From: an uncultured Lachnospiraceae bacterium
Lineage (GTDB): Bacteria > Bacillota > Clostridia > Lachnospirales > Lachnospiraceae
DNA length: 64,000 nt
Reading direction: 5' to 3'
Assembly (NCBI GenBank): GCA_910578085.1
Contig: CAJTPM010000012.1
Span: 55,936 to 119,935 of the forward strand
The notes under the pieces are model-generated. The model worked only from the letters and a program-made list of their open reading frames with translations. It ran no database searches and was not told the origin of the DNA. The translations under genes were made by a program, and so were the position numbers. Positions 41,356 to 49,116 of this stretch are shown here, piece by piece. Every line of letters begins with the position of its first letter. Position 1 is the stretch's first letter.

Positions 41356-41679
41356 ATGGAAAAATCACTGGATTACAAGGGAAGATGGAGAAATCATACG
41401 GTGGCGTTCCGGGTATCGGACGAAGAAGCAAAGTTATTGAATGATTTGGTGGCACTGTCGGGGCTGACAAAGCAGGACTACATCACAAGGCGGCTCTTAT
41501 GCCGGGACGTTGTGGTGCAGGGCAATCCGAGGGTGTATAAGGCACTGAAAAATCAGATGGCGGCAATCCATGAGGAATTGAAGCGCATGGAAAGCATAAG
41601 CCCGGACAATGACGAGCTGCTCTACACGTTACAAGTTATTGCAATCACACTGGACGGTCTGAAAGGGGAAGATGAATGA
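41356..41679 (+). CDS. MobC-like mobilization accessory protein
   Basis: The 107-residue protein has an N-terminal ribbon-helix-helix pattern (H-T-V-A-F-R-V-S-D-E-E-A-K-L-L-N-D-L-V-A then S-G-L-T-K-Q-D-Y-I), as in MobC/relaxosome accessory proteins, and a short coiled C-terminus. It probably binds near oriT and helps the relaxase. It starts 6 bases after int and its stop overlaps the next start (ATGA). Confidence 0.75.
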   Translation: MEKSLDYKGRWRNHTVAFRVSDEEAKLLNDLVALSGLTKQDYITRRLLCRDVVVQGNPRVYKALKNQMAAIHEELKRMESISPDNDELLYTLQVIAITLDGLKGEDE

Positions 41680-42809
41680 CAAATAAAATGAAATCGACTG
41701 CTCCCGTATCATCTGTTGGCGCAGATGGGGAACAGCCGAACAAAAAAATATCCAATGAAATTATAGCAAATGAAAACGTAAAAAACAATCTGCAAGCCAC
41801 AAATTGCCCAGAGAAATCCGGGCAGGGCGGCGGGCTTCAAACCGTTTCCATGACAGAACTGTATGATACGGTGTACCCGCCGAGAACGCCTGTTGTGGAC
41901 GGCTTTCTGTATGGCGGCACTTACCTCTTTGTGGGTGCGCCGAAAGTGGGAAAATCGTTCTTCATGGGGCAGCTTGCCTATCATGTGGCAATGGGGCTTC
42001 CGCTGTGGAATTATCCAGTAAGAAAAGGGACGGTGCTATATCTTGCACTGGAAGATGATTACGCAAGGCTTCAGCGGCGGCTGTCCGTCATGTTCGGCGT
42101 GGAATGTGCGGACAATTTATTTTTCGCAACGCAGGCAAAGACGCTGAATGAGGGACTGGACGGAGAATTAGAGGGTTTCATCAAAGAGCATAAGGACGCA
42201 AGGCTGATTATCATTGACACGCTCCAAAAGGTGCGTGAGGTCGGCGGGGATAGGTACAGCTATTCCAGTGACTATGAGATTGTGACAAAGCTGAAATCAT
42301 TCAGTGATAAATACGGTGTCTGCCTGTTGGTGGTTCACCACACCCGCAAGTTGGAGTCCGAGGACAGCTTCGATATGATTTCCGGCACAAACGGGCTTCT
42401 CGGTGCGGCAGACGGGGCGTTTATCATGCACAAGAAAAAGCGCACGGACAACACGGCGGTCATGGATATTGTAGGGCGTGACCAGCCCGATCAAGAATTA
42501 ACAATCGAATTTGACCGTGAACAGTGTATTTGGAAATTTCAGAAAGCGGAAACGGAACTTTGGAAACAGCCGCCCAACCCATTACTGGAAGCAATCAACG
42601 AATTTCTGACAGAGGAAATGCAGGAATGGGAGGGAACGGCAACGGAACTTCTGAAACAGTTGCCGGATATGCAGTTATCGGCGAATGTGCTTTCCCGAAG
42701 ATTAAATGTAGTGAACAGCCAGTTGCTTAATGACTACGGCATTTTCTACGACAACAAGCGGGGGCATGAGAGGAAAATCATTCTGAAACGGCTAGAGCCG
42801 AAAACGTAA
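41676..42809 (+). CDS. RepA-like RecA-fold ATPase
   Basis: The 377-residue protein has Walker A V-G-A-P-K-V-G-K-S (86-94), Walker B-type L-I-I-I-D-T-L (about 173-179) and a V-V-H-H-T-R-K sensor segment. This is the AAA_25/RepA hexameric helicase family found in mobilizable plasmids and elements. The C-terminal part (about 290-377) looks like a small winged helix. It probably supports replication of the excised circle. It overlaps the MobC-like gene by 4 bases. The DNA just after it has strong inverted repeats. Confidence 0.85.
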   Translation: MTNKMKSTAPVSSVGADGEQPNKKISNEIIANENVKNNLQATNCPEKSGQGGGLQTVSMTELYDTVYPPRTPVVDGFLYGGTYLFVGAPKVGKSFFMGQLAYHVAMGLPLWNYPVRKGTVLYLALEDDYARLQRRLSVMFGVECADNLFFATQAKTLNEGLDGELEGFIKEHKDARLIIIDTLQKVREVGGDRYSYSSDYEIVTKLKSFSDKYGVCLLVVHHTRKLESEDSFDMISGTNGLLGAADGAFIMHKKKRTDNTAVMDIVGRDQPDQELTIEFDREQCIWKFQKAETELWKQPPNPLLEAINEFLTEEMQEWEGTATELLKQLPDMQLSANVLSRRLNVVNSQLLNDYGIFYDNKRGHERKIILKRLEPKT

Positions 42810-42820
42810 AGTGCGACGAT

Positions 42821-43104
42821 ATGCGTCGGTTGCGACGGTATTTTTGATAGCGGGGCGGTATAGAAAATACCGACGCTATCGACGCAAACCGACGCATGGG
42901 GGAGCAGTAAAGCGGCGAAAAGCCGCCCCGTCCGTAAGGACGGAAAAGGTCTACGCTCCGCTTCGGTCGGTGAGAGCAGACGTCCCCCGGACGTCTTGCA
43001 CCCCCGGAGGGCGCAAAGGCACTTTTGATAGAGCGTAGCCTGTCGAAAGTGCTTTTGCGTTACTTTCGCAGAAAGTAACAAAGGCTATGCGCCGTATCCG
43101 GCGC
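42821..43104. other. Origin-like region: stacked inverted repeats upstream of the relaxase
   Basis: A large imperfect inverted repeat spans 42821-42897 (ATGCGTCGGTTGCG against CGCAAACCGACGCAT, with an inner ACGGTATTTT/AAAATACCG). Further hairpins are GACGTCC/GGACGTC (42979-42995), GTTACTTTC/GAAAGTAAC (43059-43079) and GCGCC/GGCGC (43089-43104). No coding frame here is convincing. The position between RepA-like ATPase and relaxase suggests a replication origin followed by oriT. The nick site cannot be placed from sequence alone. Confidence 0.55.
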
Positions 43105-43135
43105 TCATTACCCGATAGGGAGAAAGGGAAATATA

Positions 43136-44506
43136 TTGAAACGGACAATCAGCGTTATGACAGGGAAAGGCTCTGTCAACCATAACAGCAGAAAATTCCA
43201 TGCAAAGAACACTGACCCGGAGAGGAGCTGTCTGAATGTGGAATACTGTAACGAAAATATTAAAGACGTATACCACGAATTATTTGATGAAGCACTTGCC
43301 CGGTACAATGAGAAGCAGACCAGAAGTGACCGCAGGATTGATAATTACTATGAGAAAATCTGTTCCGGCAAACAGGAGAAGCCATTCCATGAGATTATTT
43401 TACAAATTGGGAATAAAGACGATATGGGGGCAAAGACAAAAGACGGACAGCTTGCGGCAGAAATACTTGACGAATATATGCAGGATTTTCAGCGGCGCAA
43501 TCCCACATTGAGAGTGTTTTCGGCACATCTCCATATGGATGAAGCAACACCACATCTGCATATAGATTTTATACCTTATACGACTGGAAGCAAAAGAGGG
43601 CTTGAAACAAGAGTGTCATTAAAAAAGGCACTGGCAGAACTCGGCTTCAAAGGCGGCACAAGGAGTGAAACGGAGCGTAACCAGTGGGTAGCGGTAGAAA
43701 AGGAACGTCTTGCGGAGATTATGCTCAAGCATGATATTGAGTGGGAGAAAAAGGGAACACATGAGAAACATTTGTCGGTACTTGATTTTGAAAAGCAGGA
43801 GCGGCAGAAAGAAGTTGCAGAACTGGAACAGACAATCTTCGGCAGTAAAGAGGAATTATCCTCTATTTTTCATCAGCAGATAGCGGCAGGGCAGGAAACG
43901 GAGCAGATACGGAAAGAGGGCGAAGCGATCCGGCAGGAAGTATCAGAACTTTCCGCTACAAATCTTCTTTTGAAAGAGCAGACGGAAACGCTGACAGAAG
44001 ATAAGGAAAAGCTGCTGTCTGAAAATGAAAAATTGGAGAAACAGCAGAAAAAGTTACAGCAGGAACTTAGCAAAATGGTGCAGTCAAAGGAAGTCATGGA
44101 GCGCAACATATACGCCTATGATGAAGATGTAAAATGGCAGTTGGCAGAGCCGGGGGCATTGATGAGCGCAAAGGCATATCGGGACAAAAAGGCTTTACCG
44201 CTTGTGGAGAAATTAAAAGAGGTAGTAAAAAATCTGACTATCAAATGCGTACAGCTTACAGAGCAGGGAAAGAAGCTGACCGCCAAATTGGACGGGCAAC
44301 AGAAGCAGATTAGCCGTTTGACGGATAAGGTCATGGAGCAGAGCGACACCATAGAGCGATTGCAGGAAAAAGCGTCTGATTTGGGGCGTTTGGAGCGTCA
44401 TTTCGGCAGGGAACAGGTGCAGTTGATAGTAGAACGGTCAAAGGCGTTAGAACAGGCGGAGAGGGCAATTAAACGCCCGAAACGTGCCTTTGAAATGAGC
44501 CAGTAG
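43136..44506 (+). CDS. MOBV-family relaxase (Mob/Pre)
   Basis: The 456-residue protein has the MOBV metal motif H-L-H-M-D-E-A-T-P-H-L-H (H131, H133, H140, H142) and an N-terminal segment with H-N-S-R-K and R-S-C-L-N-V-E-Y. The C-terminal half (210-440) is a long coiled coil. It should nick oriT and pilot the strand during mobilization. TTG 43136 is used, with AAAGGG upstream; ATG 43157 is an alternative inside the conserved N-terminus. Confidence 0.88.
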   Translation: MKRTISVMTGKGSVNHNSRKFHAKNTDPERSCLNVEYCNENIKDVYHELFDEALARYNEKQTRSDRRIDNYYEKICSGKQEKPFHEIILQIGNKDDMGAKTKDGQLAAEILDEYMQDFQRRNPTLRVFSAHLHMDEATPHLHIDFIPYTTGSKRGLETRVSLKKALAELGFKGGTRSETERNQWVAVEKERLAEIMLKHDIEWEKKGTHEKHLSVLDFEKQERQKEVAELEQTIFGSKEELSSIFHQQIAAGQETEQIRKEGEAIRQEVSELSATNLLLKEQTETLTEDKEKLLSENEKLEKQQKKLQQELSKMVQSKEVMERNIYAYDEDVKWQLAEPGALMSAKAYRDKKALPLVEKLKEVVKNLTIKCVQLTEQGKKLTAKLDGQQKQISRLTDKVMEQSDTIERLQEKASDLGRLERHFGREQVQLIVERSKALEQAERAIKRPKRAFEMSQ

Positions 44507-44527
44507 GAAAGAGAGGATTGATTGGAT

Positions 44528-44683
44528 ATGACGGATATGGAAAAGAAAGTCATGGTGCGGCTGTGTGCAAAGATTTTGACAGAAACAGAATTATATGATA
44601 CGGATATGGAAATGAGGAATCTGATTGACTGGATATGTGTGTCGGAGCAGATTAAGACGAATAACATACAATCCGTAATCTGA
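44528..44683 (+). CDS. Small protein after the relaxase
   Basis: The 51-residue frame begins M-T-D-M-E-K-K-V-M-V-R-L with GAGAGGATTG upstream. It is helical and acidic with no recognized domain. It ends where another frame begins (see 44665-44841); together they could be one gene broken by a frameshift. Confidence 0.5.
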   Translation: MTDMEKKVMVRLCAKILTETELYDTDMEMRNLIDWICVSEQIKTNNIQSVI

Positions 44684-44841
44684 CCGGGGAATATAAGAAG
44701 ATAGAGCCGGATTGCCGGGAGGGAGTGCGAGCGCAGTTGGAGCGCATGAAAGAACTTTGCAAGGAGCGGAACAGTCTGTATGAAAAGCAGAATGACTTGA
44801 AAGGGCAGAGATGGAAGATTGAGAAGTCGTTGGAACGATAA
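44665..44841 (+). pseudogene. Possible frameshifted continuation of the small gene at 44528
   Basis: Open from 44665, in another frame, with a strongly helical charged sequence (R-N-L-T-G-E-Y-K-K-I-E-P-D, later L-E-R-M-K-E-L-C-K-E-R-N-S-L-Y) and a stop at 44841. It lacks a start codon except ATG 44747. The biased composition suggests it is, or was, coding. Whether it is a true frameshift or an overlapping second gene cannot be decided here. Confidence 0.35.
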
Positions 44842-44946
44842 AAAATGTGGGGCGTGGCGGTTGCTATGCCCTATATTTTATAGTGGCAGACATTGGGAAA
44901 AAGTGATATAATCGAAAGCGTGATTTTAGATGGGAGATGAAAAAGA

Positions 44947-45396
44947 ATGAAAATAAATGTTGAGGAGAATTTTGCGCTGCTTTTTGATAAGAATAATAGT
45001 ACTGCATATAAAGCATTACAAGCGTTACAAAAGGAATGTGAGGAATCGGATAAAATATACTGCTATATGGATAAGCTAGCCGATATGATAGATAGCGATA
45101 ATTCTTATATACGGACAAGAGGACTGATACTGATTGCCTATAACGCCAAATGGGATAGGGATAATAAAATTGATGAAATCATCGACGAATATTTGAAGCA
45201 TATAGAGGATGTGAAACCGATAACTGCAAGGCAGTGTATAAAATTGCTGCCTTTGATTGCAAAAAATAAGCCGGAGTTAAAGAGCGATATTGTTTCTGCA
45301 CTGAAAAAAGCGGATATATCAATTTATGCTGACAGTATGCAGCCATTGGTCTGTAAGGATATTCAAAATTCTTTGGCAGAGATAGAGAAACTATAA
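44947..45396 (+). CDS. HEAT-repeat-like cargo protein
   Basis: The 149-residue all-helical protein has a pattern like HEAT repeats (D-S-D-N-S-Y-I-R-T-R-G-L-I-L-I-A-Y-N-A-K, then I-T-A-R-Q-C-I-K-L-L-P). Such short proteins are often annotated as SufBD or HEAT domain. The function is unknown; a protein-binding scaffold is possible. It begins an AT-rich cargo block and is followed 30 bases later by a hydrolase gene. Confidence 0.6.
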   Translation: MKINVEENFALLFDKNNSTAYKALQALQKECEESDKIYCYMDKLADMIDSDNSYIRTRGLILIAYNAKWDRDNKIDEIIDEYLKHIEDVKPITARQCIKLLPLIAKNKPELKSDIVSALKKADISIYADSMQPLVCKDIQNSLAEIEKL

Positions 45397-45426
45397 ATTT
45401 ATTGAGATTTTAAGGAGCGTGAAATA

Positions 45427-46188
45427 ATGGATAACTGGTTTACGATAGATGAGATTGATGAAAATACATATATTATCAGTGAATATAGACATTGGGAGGA
45501 AACGCATTGTTATTTGCTGAATGGAAATATGCGAAGCCTGCTTATTGATACAGGGCTTGGCATTTCCAATATATATGAGGAAGTGTTGAAACTTACCGAT
45601 AAACCCATTACGGCAGTGGCTACACATATTCACTGGGATCATATCGGGGGACATAAGTATTTTTCAGATTTTTATGCCCACGCTGATGAATTGAAGTGGC
45701 TGAATGGTAAGTTTCCTTTGTCAATCGGAACAATTAGAGAGATGGTCATAGACCGCTGTGATTTGCCTGACAGTTTCTGTGTGGATAATTATGAATTATT
45801 TCAAGGTATGCCGACAAAAGTGCTGGCAGACCATGATATGATTGATATTGGCGGTAGGGAAATTGAAGTGCTGCATACACCCGGACATTCTCCGGGGCAT
45901 TTATGTTTTTGGGAGAAAAGCAGGGGATATTTATTTACAGGCGATTTGGTTTATAAAGATATATTATTTGCATATTACCCGTCTACTGACCCGAAGAGCT
46001 ATCTTGATTCATTGGAAAAAGTTGCGGCATTACCTGTGAAAGAAGTATTTCCGGGACATCATTCACTGGATATACAGCCGGAAATCTTAATCCGTATGCG
46101 GGATGCGTTTAGAAGTCTTAGGGCAGATGGAAAACTTCATCATGGAAGCGGGACGTTTCAATATGGGGATTGGGGAGTATGGCTATAA
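45427..46188 (+). CDS. Metallo-beta-lactamase-fold hydrolase
   Basis: The 253-residue protein has the metal motif H-I-H-W-D-H (H67, H69, D71, H72), a second ligand His in T-P-G-H-S-P-G-H, the bridging Asp in F-T-G-D-L, and a final His in F-P-G-H-H. The G-H-L-C-F-W-E segment is common in glyoxalase-II-like and quorum-type MBL enzymes. The substrate is unknown, and a role in beta-lactam resistance is not indicated. TAAGGAGCG precedes the ATG. Confidence 0.82.
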   Translation: MDNWFTIDEIDENTYIISEYRHWEETHCYLLNGNMRSLLIDTGLGISNIYEEVLKLTDKPITAVATHIHWDHIGGHKYFSDFYAHADELKWLNGKFPLSIGTIREMVIDRCDLPDSFCVDNYELFQGMPTKVLADHDMIDIGGREIEVLHTPGHSPGHLCFWEKSRGYLFTGDLVYKDILFAYYPSTDPKSYLDSLEKVAALPVKEVFPGHHSLDIQPEILIRMRDAFRSLRADGKLHHGSGTFQYGDWGVWL

Positions 46189-46212
46189 ATCAGAATTGAA
46201 AGAGGTGGTATT

Positions 46213-46815
46213 TTGAAAAAGGTAATCTTATATATTCATGGAAAAGGCGGAAGTTATTTAGAAGCCGAACAGTATAAAAAGAATTGCACTGGTTTTGATA
46301 TGATAGGGGTGGATTATAACGACTATCTTCCGTGGATTGTGCAAAATCAGATTCAAACGGTCTATGACGAAGCACATAAAAGATATGATAAAATTTATCT
46401 GATTGCGAACAGTATAGGGGCTTATTTTGCAATGCATACATTACAGGCTTGTGATATTGAAAAGGCTTTATTTATATCGCCTGTACTTGATATGGAACGT
46501 CTTATACTTGATATGATGAGTTGGGTAAATGTATCAGAAAAAGATTTGTGCGAGAAAGGCGAAATTCCTACAGACTTTGGGGAAACATTGTCATGGAAAT
46601 ATTTATGTTTTGTCAGAGAAAATCCTATAACATGGAATATTCCCACAGAAATCTTATATGCGGGAAATGATAACCTTGTATCCCGTCAAACAGTGAGTGA
46701 ATTTACTGGTAATCATAATGCACATCTTACTGTTATGGAAAATGGGGAGCATTGGTTTCATACGGAAGAACAGCTTGCCTTTTTAAATGCTTGGATGAAA
46801 AAAGTAATAGGCTAA
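46213..46815 (+). CDS. Alpha/beta hydrolase
   Basis: The 200-residue protein begins V-I-L-Y-I-H-G-K-G-G (oxyanion His-Gly region). The nucleophile elbow is A-N-S-I-G-A with S67 (variant of G-x-S-x-G), the acid is probably D153 in A-G-N-D-N, and the His is H180 in G-E-H-W-F. AGAGGTGG is followed by start codon TTG 46213. It lies 25 bases after the MBL-fold gene, so the two are likely cotranscribed. Confidence 0.72.
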   Translation: MKKVILYIHGKGGSYLEAEQYKKNCTGFDMIGVDYNDYLPWIVQNQIQTVYDEAHKRYDKIYLIANSIGAYFAMHTLQACDIEKALFISPVLDMERLILDMMSWVNVSEKDLCEKGEIPTDFGETLSWKYLCFVRENPITWNIPTEILYAGNDNLVSRQTVSEFTGNHNAHLTVMENGEHWFHTEEQLAFLNAWMKKVIG

Positions 46816-46867
46816 AGTTTAATTTGCAAGGAAATAGAGATAACATTTTCCTTAGTAATGAATTTGA

Positions 46868-46887
46868 ACATGGTGCTAGCACCATGT
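46868..46887. repeat. 20 bp perfect palindrome, left copy
   Basis: ACATGGTGCTAGCACCATGT is a perfect palindrome. An identical copy occurs at 47581-47600. The two bracket the yjdF gene and its leader. They interrupt a repeat that is intact at 48770-48891. Confidence 0.85.
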
Positions 46888-46988
46888 AAGTTAATGCAAA
46901 TAAGGGTAAGGTAATAATGTGGCAGTTCGCAGTATCAAGCGGATTGTCACATTTTTATGGAAAAGTAGGCGGTTATGTGGTAATATAT

Positions 46989-47085
46989 AGGGGCAAAGAT
47001 AAAAACACAACGCAAGGAAATCTTGCAGAACTGGTAGGTAGTCCAGTCGCACCATTTGGGTGTAAGTAGCCCTCCCTCCTTAGGG
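46989..47085 (+). promoter_or_regulatory. Probable yjdF riboswitch in the yjdF leader
   Basis: The 5' leader of yjdF contains a multi-branched fold: AGGGGC (46989-46994) with GCCCT (47069-47073) closing three hairpins, GCAAG/CTTGC (47012-47026), ACTGG/CCAGT (47030-47047) and CACC/GGGTG (47050-47062). GCCCT can alternatively pair with AGGG at 47082-47085, which gives a plausible switch. yjdF genes are commonly preceded by the yjdF-motif riboswitch, which binds azaaromatic compounds. The match to the exact consensus is not verified. Confidence 0.6.
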
Positions 47086-47130
47086 TCGTCCGTTCTTTGT
47101 TCATCACAATCATTTTAAGGAGGAATTGTC

Positions 47131-47547
47131 ATGGATAAAGTATCGGGTAGTTTGACAGTATTTTTTGAGGAACCATTTTGGGTAGGTGTTTTTGAACGAA
47201 TATCAGATAATAAATTGTCTGCGTGTAAGGTTACATTTGGCGCAGAACCAAAAGATTATGAAATATACGATTTCGTTCTGAGAAATTACTATCAGCTACG
47301 ATTTAGTCCGGCTGTGGCAACTGATGTAAAAGAAACTAGCCGCAATCCTAAACGGATACAAAGAGGGGTACGGAAACAGGTACAGAATACCGGGATAGGC
47401 ACAAAATCGCAACAGGCTTTGAAATTACAGCAGGAGCAGTTGAAAACTGAACGAAAGACTGTGAGCCGGGAACAGCGAGAAACAGAAAAACAACGGCAGT
47501 TTGAACTGAAACAGCAGAAAAGGAAAGAAAAGCATAGGGGTAGGTAG
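47131..47547 (+). CDS. yjdF: YjdF family protein (DUF2992)
   Basis: The 138-residue protein fits DUF2992: L-T-V-F-F-E-E-P-F-W-V-G-V-F-E-R near the start and Y-E-I-Y-D-F-V-L-R-N-Y-Y in the middle, then a charged Lys/Gln/Arg tail (95-138). The family is linked by riboswitch context to response to toxic azaaromatic compounds; the reaction is unknown. AAGGAGG lies 8 bases before the ATG. The gene and its leader sit between two identical palindromes. Confidence 0.85.
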   Translation: MDKVSGSLTVFFEEPFWVGVFERISDNKLSACKVTFGAEPKDYEIYDFVLRNYYQLRFSPAVATDVKETSRNPKRIQRGVRKQVQNTGIGTKSQQALKLQQEQLKTERKTVSREQRETEKQRQFELKQQKRKEKHRGR

Positions 47548-47580
47548 CACTGTCCCTGTTTTTCCGTATGTGTAGTATTT

Positions 47581-47600
47581 ACATGGTGCTAGCACCATGT
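47581..47600. repeat. 20 bp perfect palindrome, right copy
   Basis: Identical to the copy at 46868-46887, 713 bases away, and followed by AATAAGG where the interrupted repeat resumes. Located 34 bases after the yjdF stop codon. A T-run does not follow either copy, so they are not simple terminators. Confidence 0.85.
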
Positions 47601-47603
47601 AAT

Positions 47604-47692
47604 AAGGACACTCAAAGAGAAGATGCGTGTTGAATTTGTTGCACATTAGCTTTTTGGAATGTTTTATTTTATAAGCCGTTCCGAACATAAAA
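47604..47692. repeat. Cargo-boundary repeat, copy A (right half)
   Basis: From AAGGACACTCAAAGAG to about GAACATAAA, matching 48801-48891. The left half of the same unit lies at 46828-46858, before the yjdF cassette (AAGGAAATAGAGATAACATT against AAGGAAGTAGAATAATATT at 48770). The Mrr-like gene lies between copies A and B. Confidence 0.65.
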
Positions 47693-47819
47693 ATGGCGTA
47701 AAAGGTATATCATTTATTTTATGTGAAAGATAGTTCATAAGGTTACTTGCTTTATCTAAAAAGAGTTTTTTATTTCAAAATGTAGAATTGTTGCCAATGA
47801 TATAATGAGGAGATGAGTT

Positions 47820-48764
47820 ATGGCTATTATAGATTTTAAAGAGATCCCCAAAGCCAATGTCGCAAATGGAAATCAAGATGTTTTTGAATTATTTGCTCGC
47901 GAGTTTTTTCATGCATTAGGTTTTTTTGTTCTTGAAGATCCAGACAGAGGACAGGACGGTGGAAGAGATATAATCATTTCTGAAAAGCGGACGGGCATTA
48001 TAAATGATACAGAGATACGTTGGTTAGTTAGTTGTAAACATAAAATTCATAGTGGTTCAGCAGTTAATGTGAGCGATGAAGAAGATATATCAGATAGAAT
48101 ACAATTTCATCGCTGTGATGGATTTATTGGCTTTTATTCTACGGTTGTTAGTTCGCCACTAAATAGAAAGTTTGAGGCATTAAAAGATAAATATCAGATA
48201 GAAATATTTGACAGAGAAAAGATAGAGAGAATTTTATTAGAAAATAGAGCAGTTAATAAATTGATAAGGCGTTTCTTTCCACAATCCTATAACGAAATAG
48301 AATTAAAATCACCTTCCAATTTATTGTCAAAATATGAACCATTACGATGTAAGGTGTGCGGAAAAGATTTGCTTCACAGGGATATGTTGGATAAATATGA
48401 AGGAATAGTCGTATTTGTTCAGGATATGGACTACTATAGATGTAATGCTGGAAAGAATAAATATACAGAAGTTTATTGCGTTTGTAAAGGAATATGTGAT
48501 AGAAAAATGGAGGCAATAGCACGTTCTTATGGAAATATAACAGGGTGGAATGATATTTCGGACTTGGTAATACCAATTCAATTTTTAAAATTCGTATTAG
48601 CGATAATGAATAGGATAAGAGAGTATGAGGATGTTTATACAGATGAAGCATATGGAGATCTAAAGAATATTATCATTTCATTGGCACAGATAACAATGAA
48701 AGGGCAATCAGAAAAAGATATAAATAGAGTAAAATCGCTTTTGGAACTGCCAGATGGGTTATAG
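47820..48764 (+). CDS. Mrr-like restriction endonuclease with zinc-finger-like C-terminal region
   Basis: The 314-residue protein has an N-terminal PD-(D/E)xK nuclease fold of the Mrr type: F-A-R-E-F-F-H-A-L-G-F, then D-G-G-R-D-I with D46/D50, and V-S-C-K-H-K with K73. A cysteine set (C177, C180, C220, C222, C226) in the middle suggests a zinc site. No methyltransferase is nearby, which fits a stand-alone (type IV-like) nuclease against modified DNA. This is a probable anti-phage or anti-plasmid cargo gene. GAGGAGATGAG precedes the ATG. The sequence is very AT-rich. Confidence 0.75.
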   Translation: MAIIDFKEIPKANVANGNQDVFELFAREFFHALGFFVLEDPDRGQDGGRDIIISEKRTGIINDTEIRWLVSCKHKIHSGSAVNVSDEEDISDRIQFHRCDGFIGFYSTVVSSPLNRKFEALKDKYQIEIFDREKIERILLENRAVNKLIRRFFPQSYNEIELKSPSNLLSKYEPLRCKVCGKDLLHRDMLDKYEGIVVFVQDMDYYRCNAGKNKYTEVYCVCKGICDRKMEAIARSYGNITGWNDISDLVIPIQFLKFVLAIMNRIREYEDVYTDEAYGDLKNIIISLAQITMKGQSEKDINRVKSLLELPDGL

Positions 48765-48769
48765 TTTTG

Positions 48770-48891
48770 AAGGAAGTAGAATAATATTTTCTTTAGTGAT
48801 AAGGAGGTTCAAAGAGAAAATATGTGTTGAATATGTTACGCTTTAGCCCTTTTGAAAGTCTTATTTTGCAAGACCTTTAGGACGTAAATAA
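48770..48891. repeat. Cargo-boundary repeat, intact copy B
   Basis: This copy is contiguous, while the related copy at 46828-47692 is split by the palindrome-bounded yjdF cassette. The gap 48765-49256 otherwise holds only integrase sites, the att core and a terminator. Confidence 0.65.
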
Positions 48892-48996
48892 ATGCAGAAC
48901 GATATTTTATACCATTATCCTCAAAAATGGGTTTTTACTGCGTAATATTTGAAAAATGGCTTGCTAATCTGTGGGGATTTGCTATAATAAATGCGT

Positions 48997-49014
48997 GGCA
49001 ACATTTTGGCAACA
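48997..49014 (+). repeat. Right integrase arm-site pair (GGCAAC repeats)
   Basis: GGCAACATTTTGGCAACA differs from the left-end pair at 39171 in two of 18 bases, with the same 11-base period. Confidence 0.6.
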
Positions 49015-49077
49015 GAAAATCAGCAAGCCATAATAAATGATGTAGTTGATATAAAAATAGGTGTGTATTTGCATAAA

Positions 49078-49097
49078 ACTTAAACAAATATAGTTAA
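49078..49097 (+). repeat. Right-end copy of the ACTTAAACAAA site
   Basis: ACTTAAACAAATATAGTTAA matches 18 of 20 bases of the site at 40028-40047. Presence at the element end, 20 bases before the att core, suggests a repressor, integrase or excisionase site. Confidence 0.6.
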
Positions 49098-49116
49098 TGA
49101 CAACAAAGAACACGCC

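Noticed and set aside
42811..43038. Open frame in the inverted-repeat region
   Set aside because: Sequence is dominated by structured repeats, lacks a ribosome binding site, and translation is low in normal composition; the region is better explained as an origin/oriT.
45427..46188. Beta-lactam resistance gene
   Set aside because: The MBL fold is general; no features specific for beta-lactamases are seen and no signal peptide is present.
46868..47600. Palindromes as ordinary transcription terminators for yjdF
   Set aside because: Neither copy is followed by a T-run on either strand, one copy lies upstream of the gene, and both are exactly identical.
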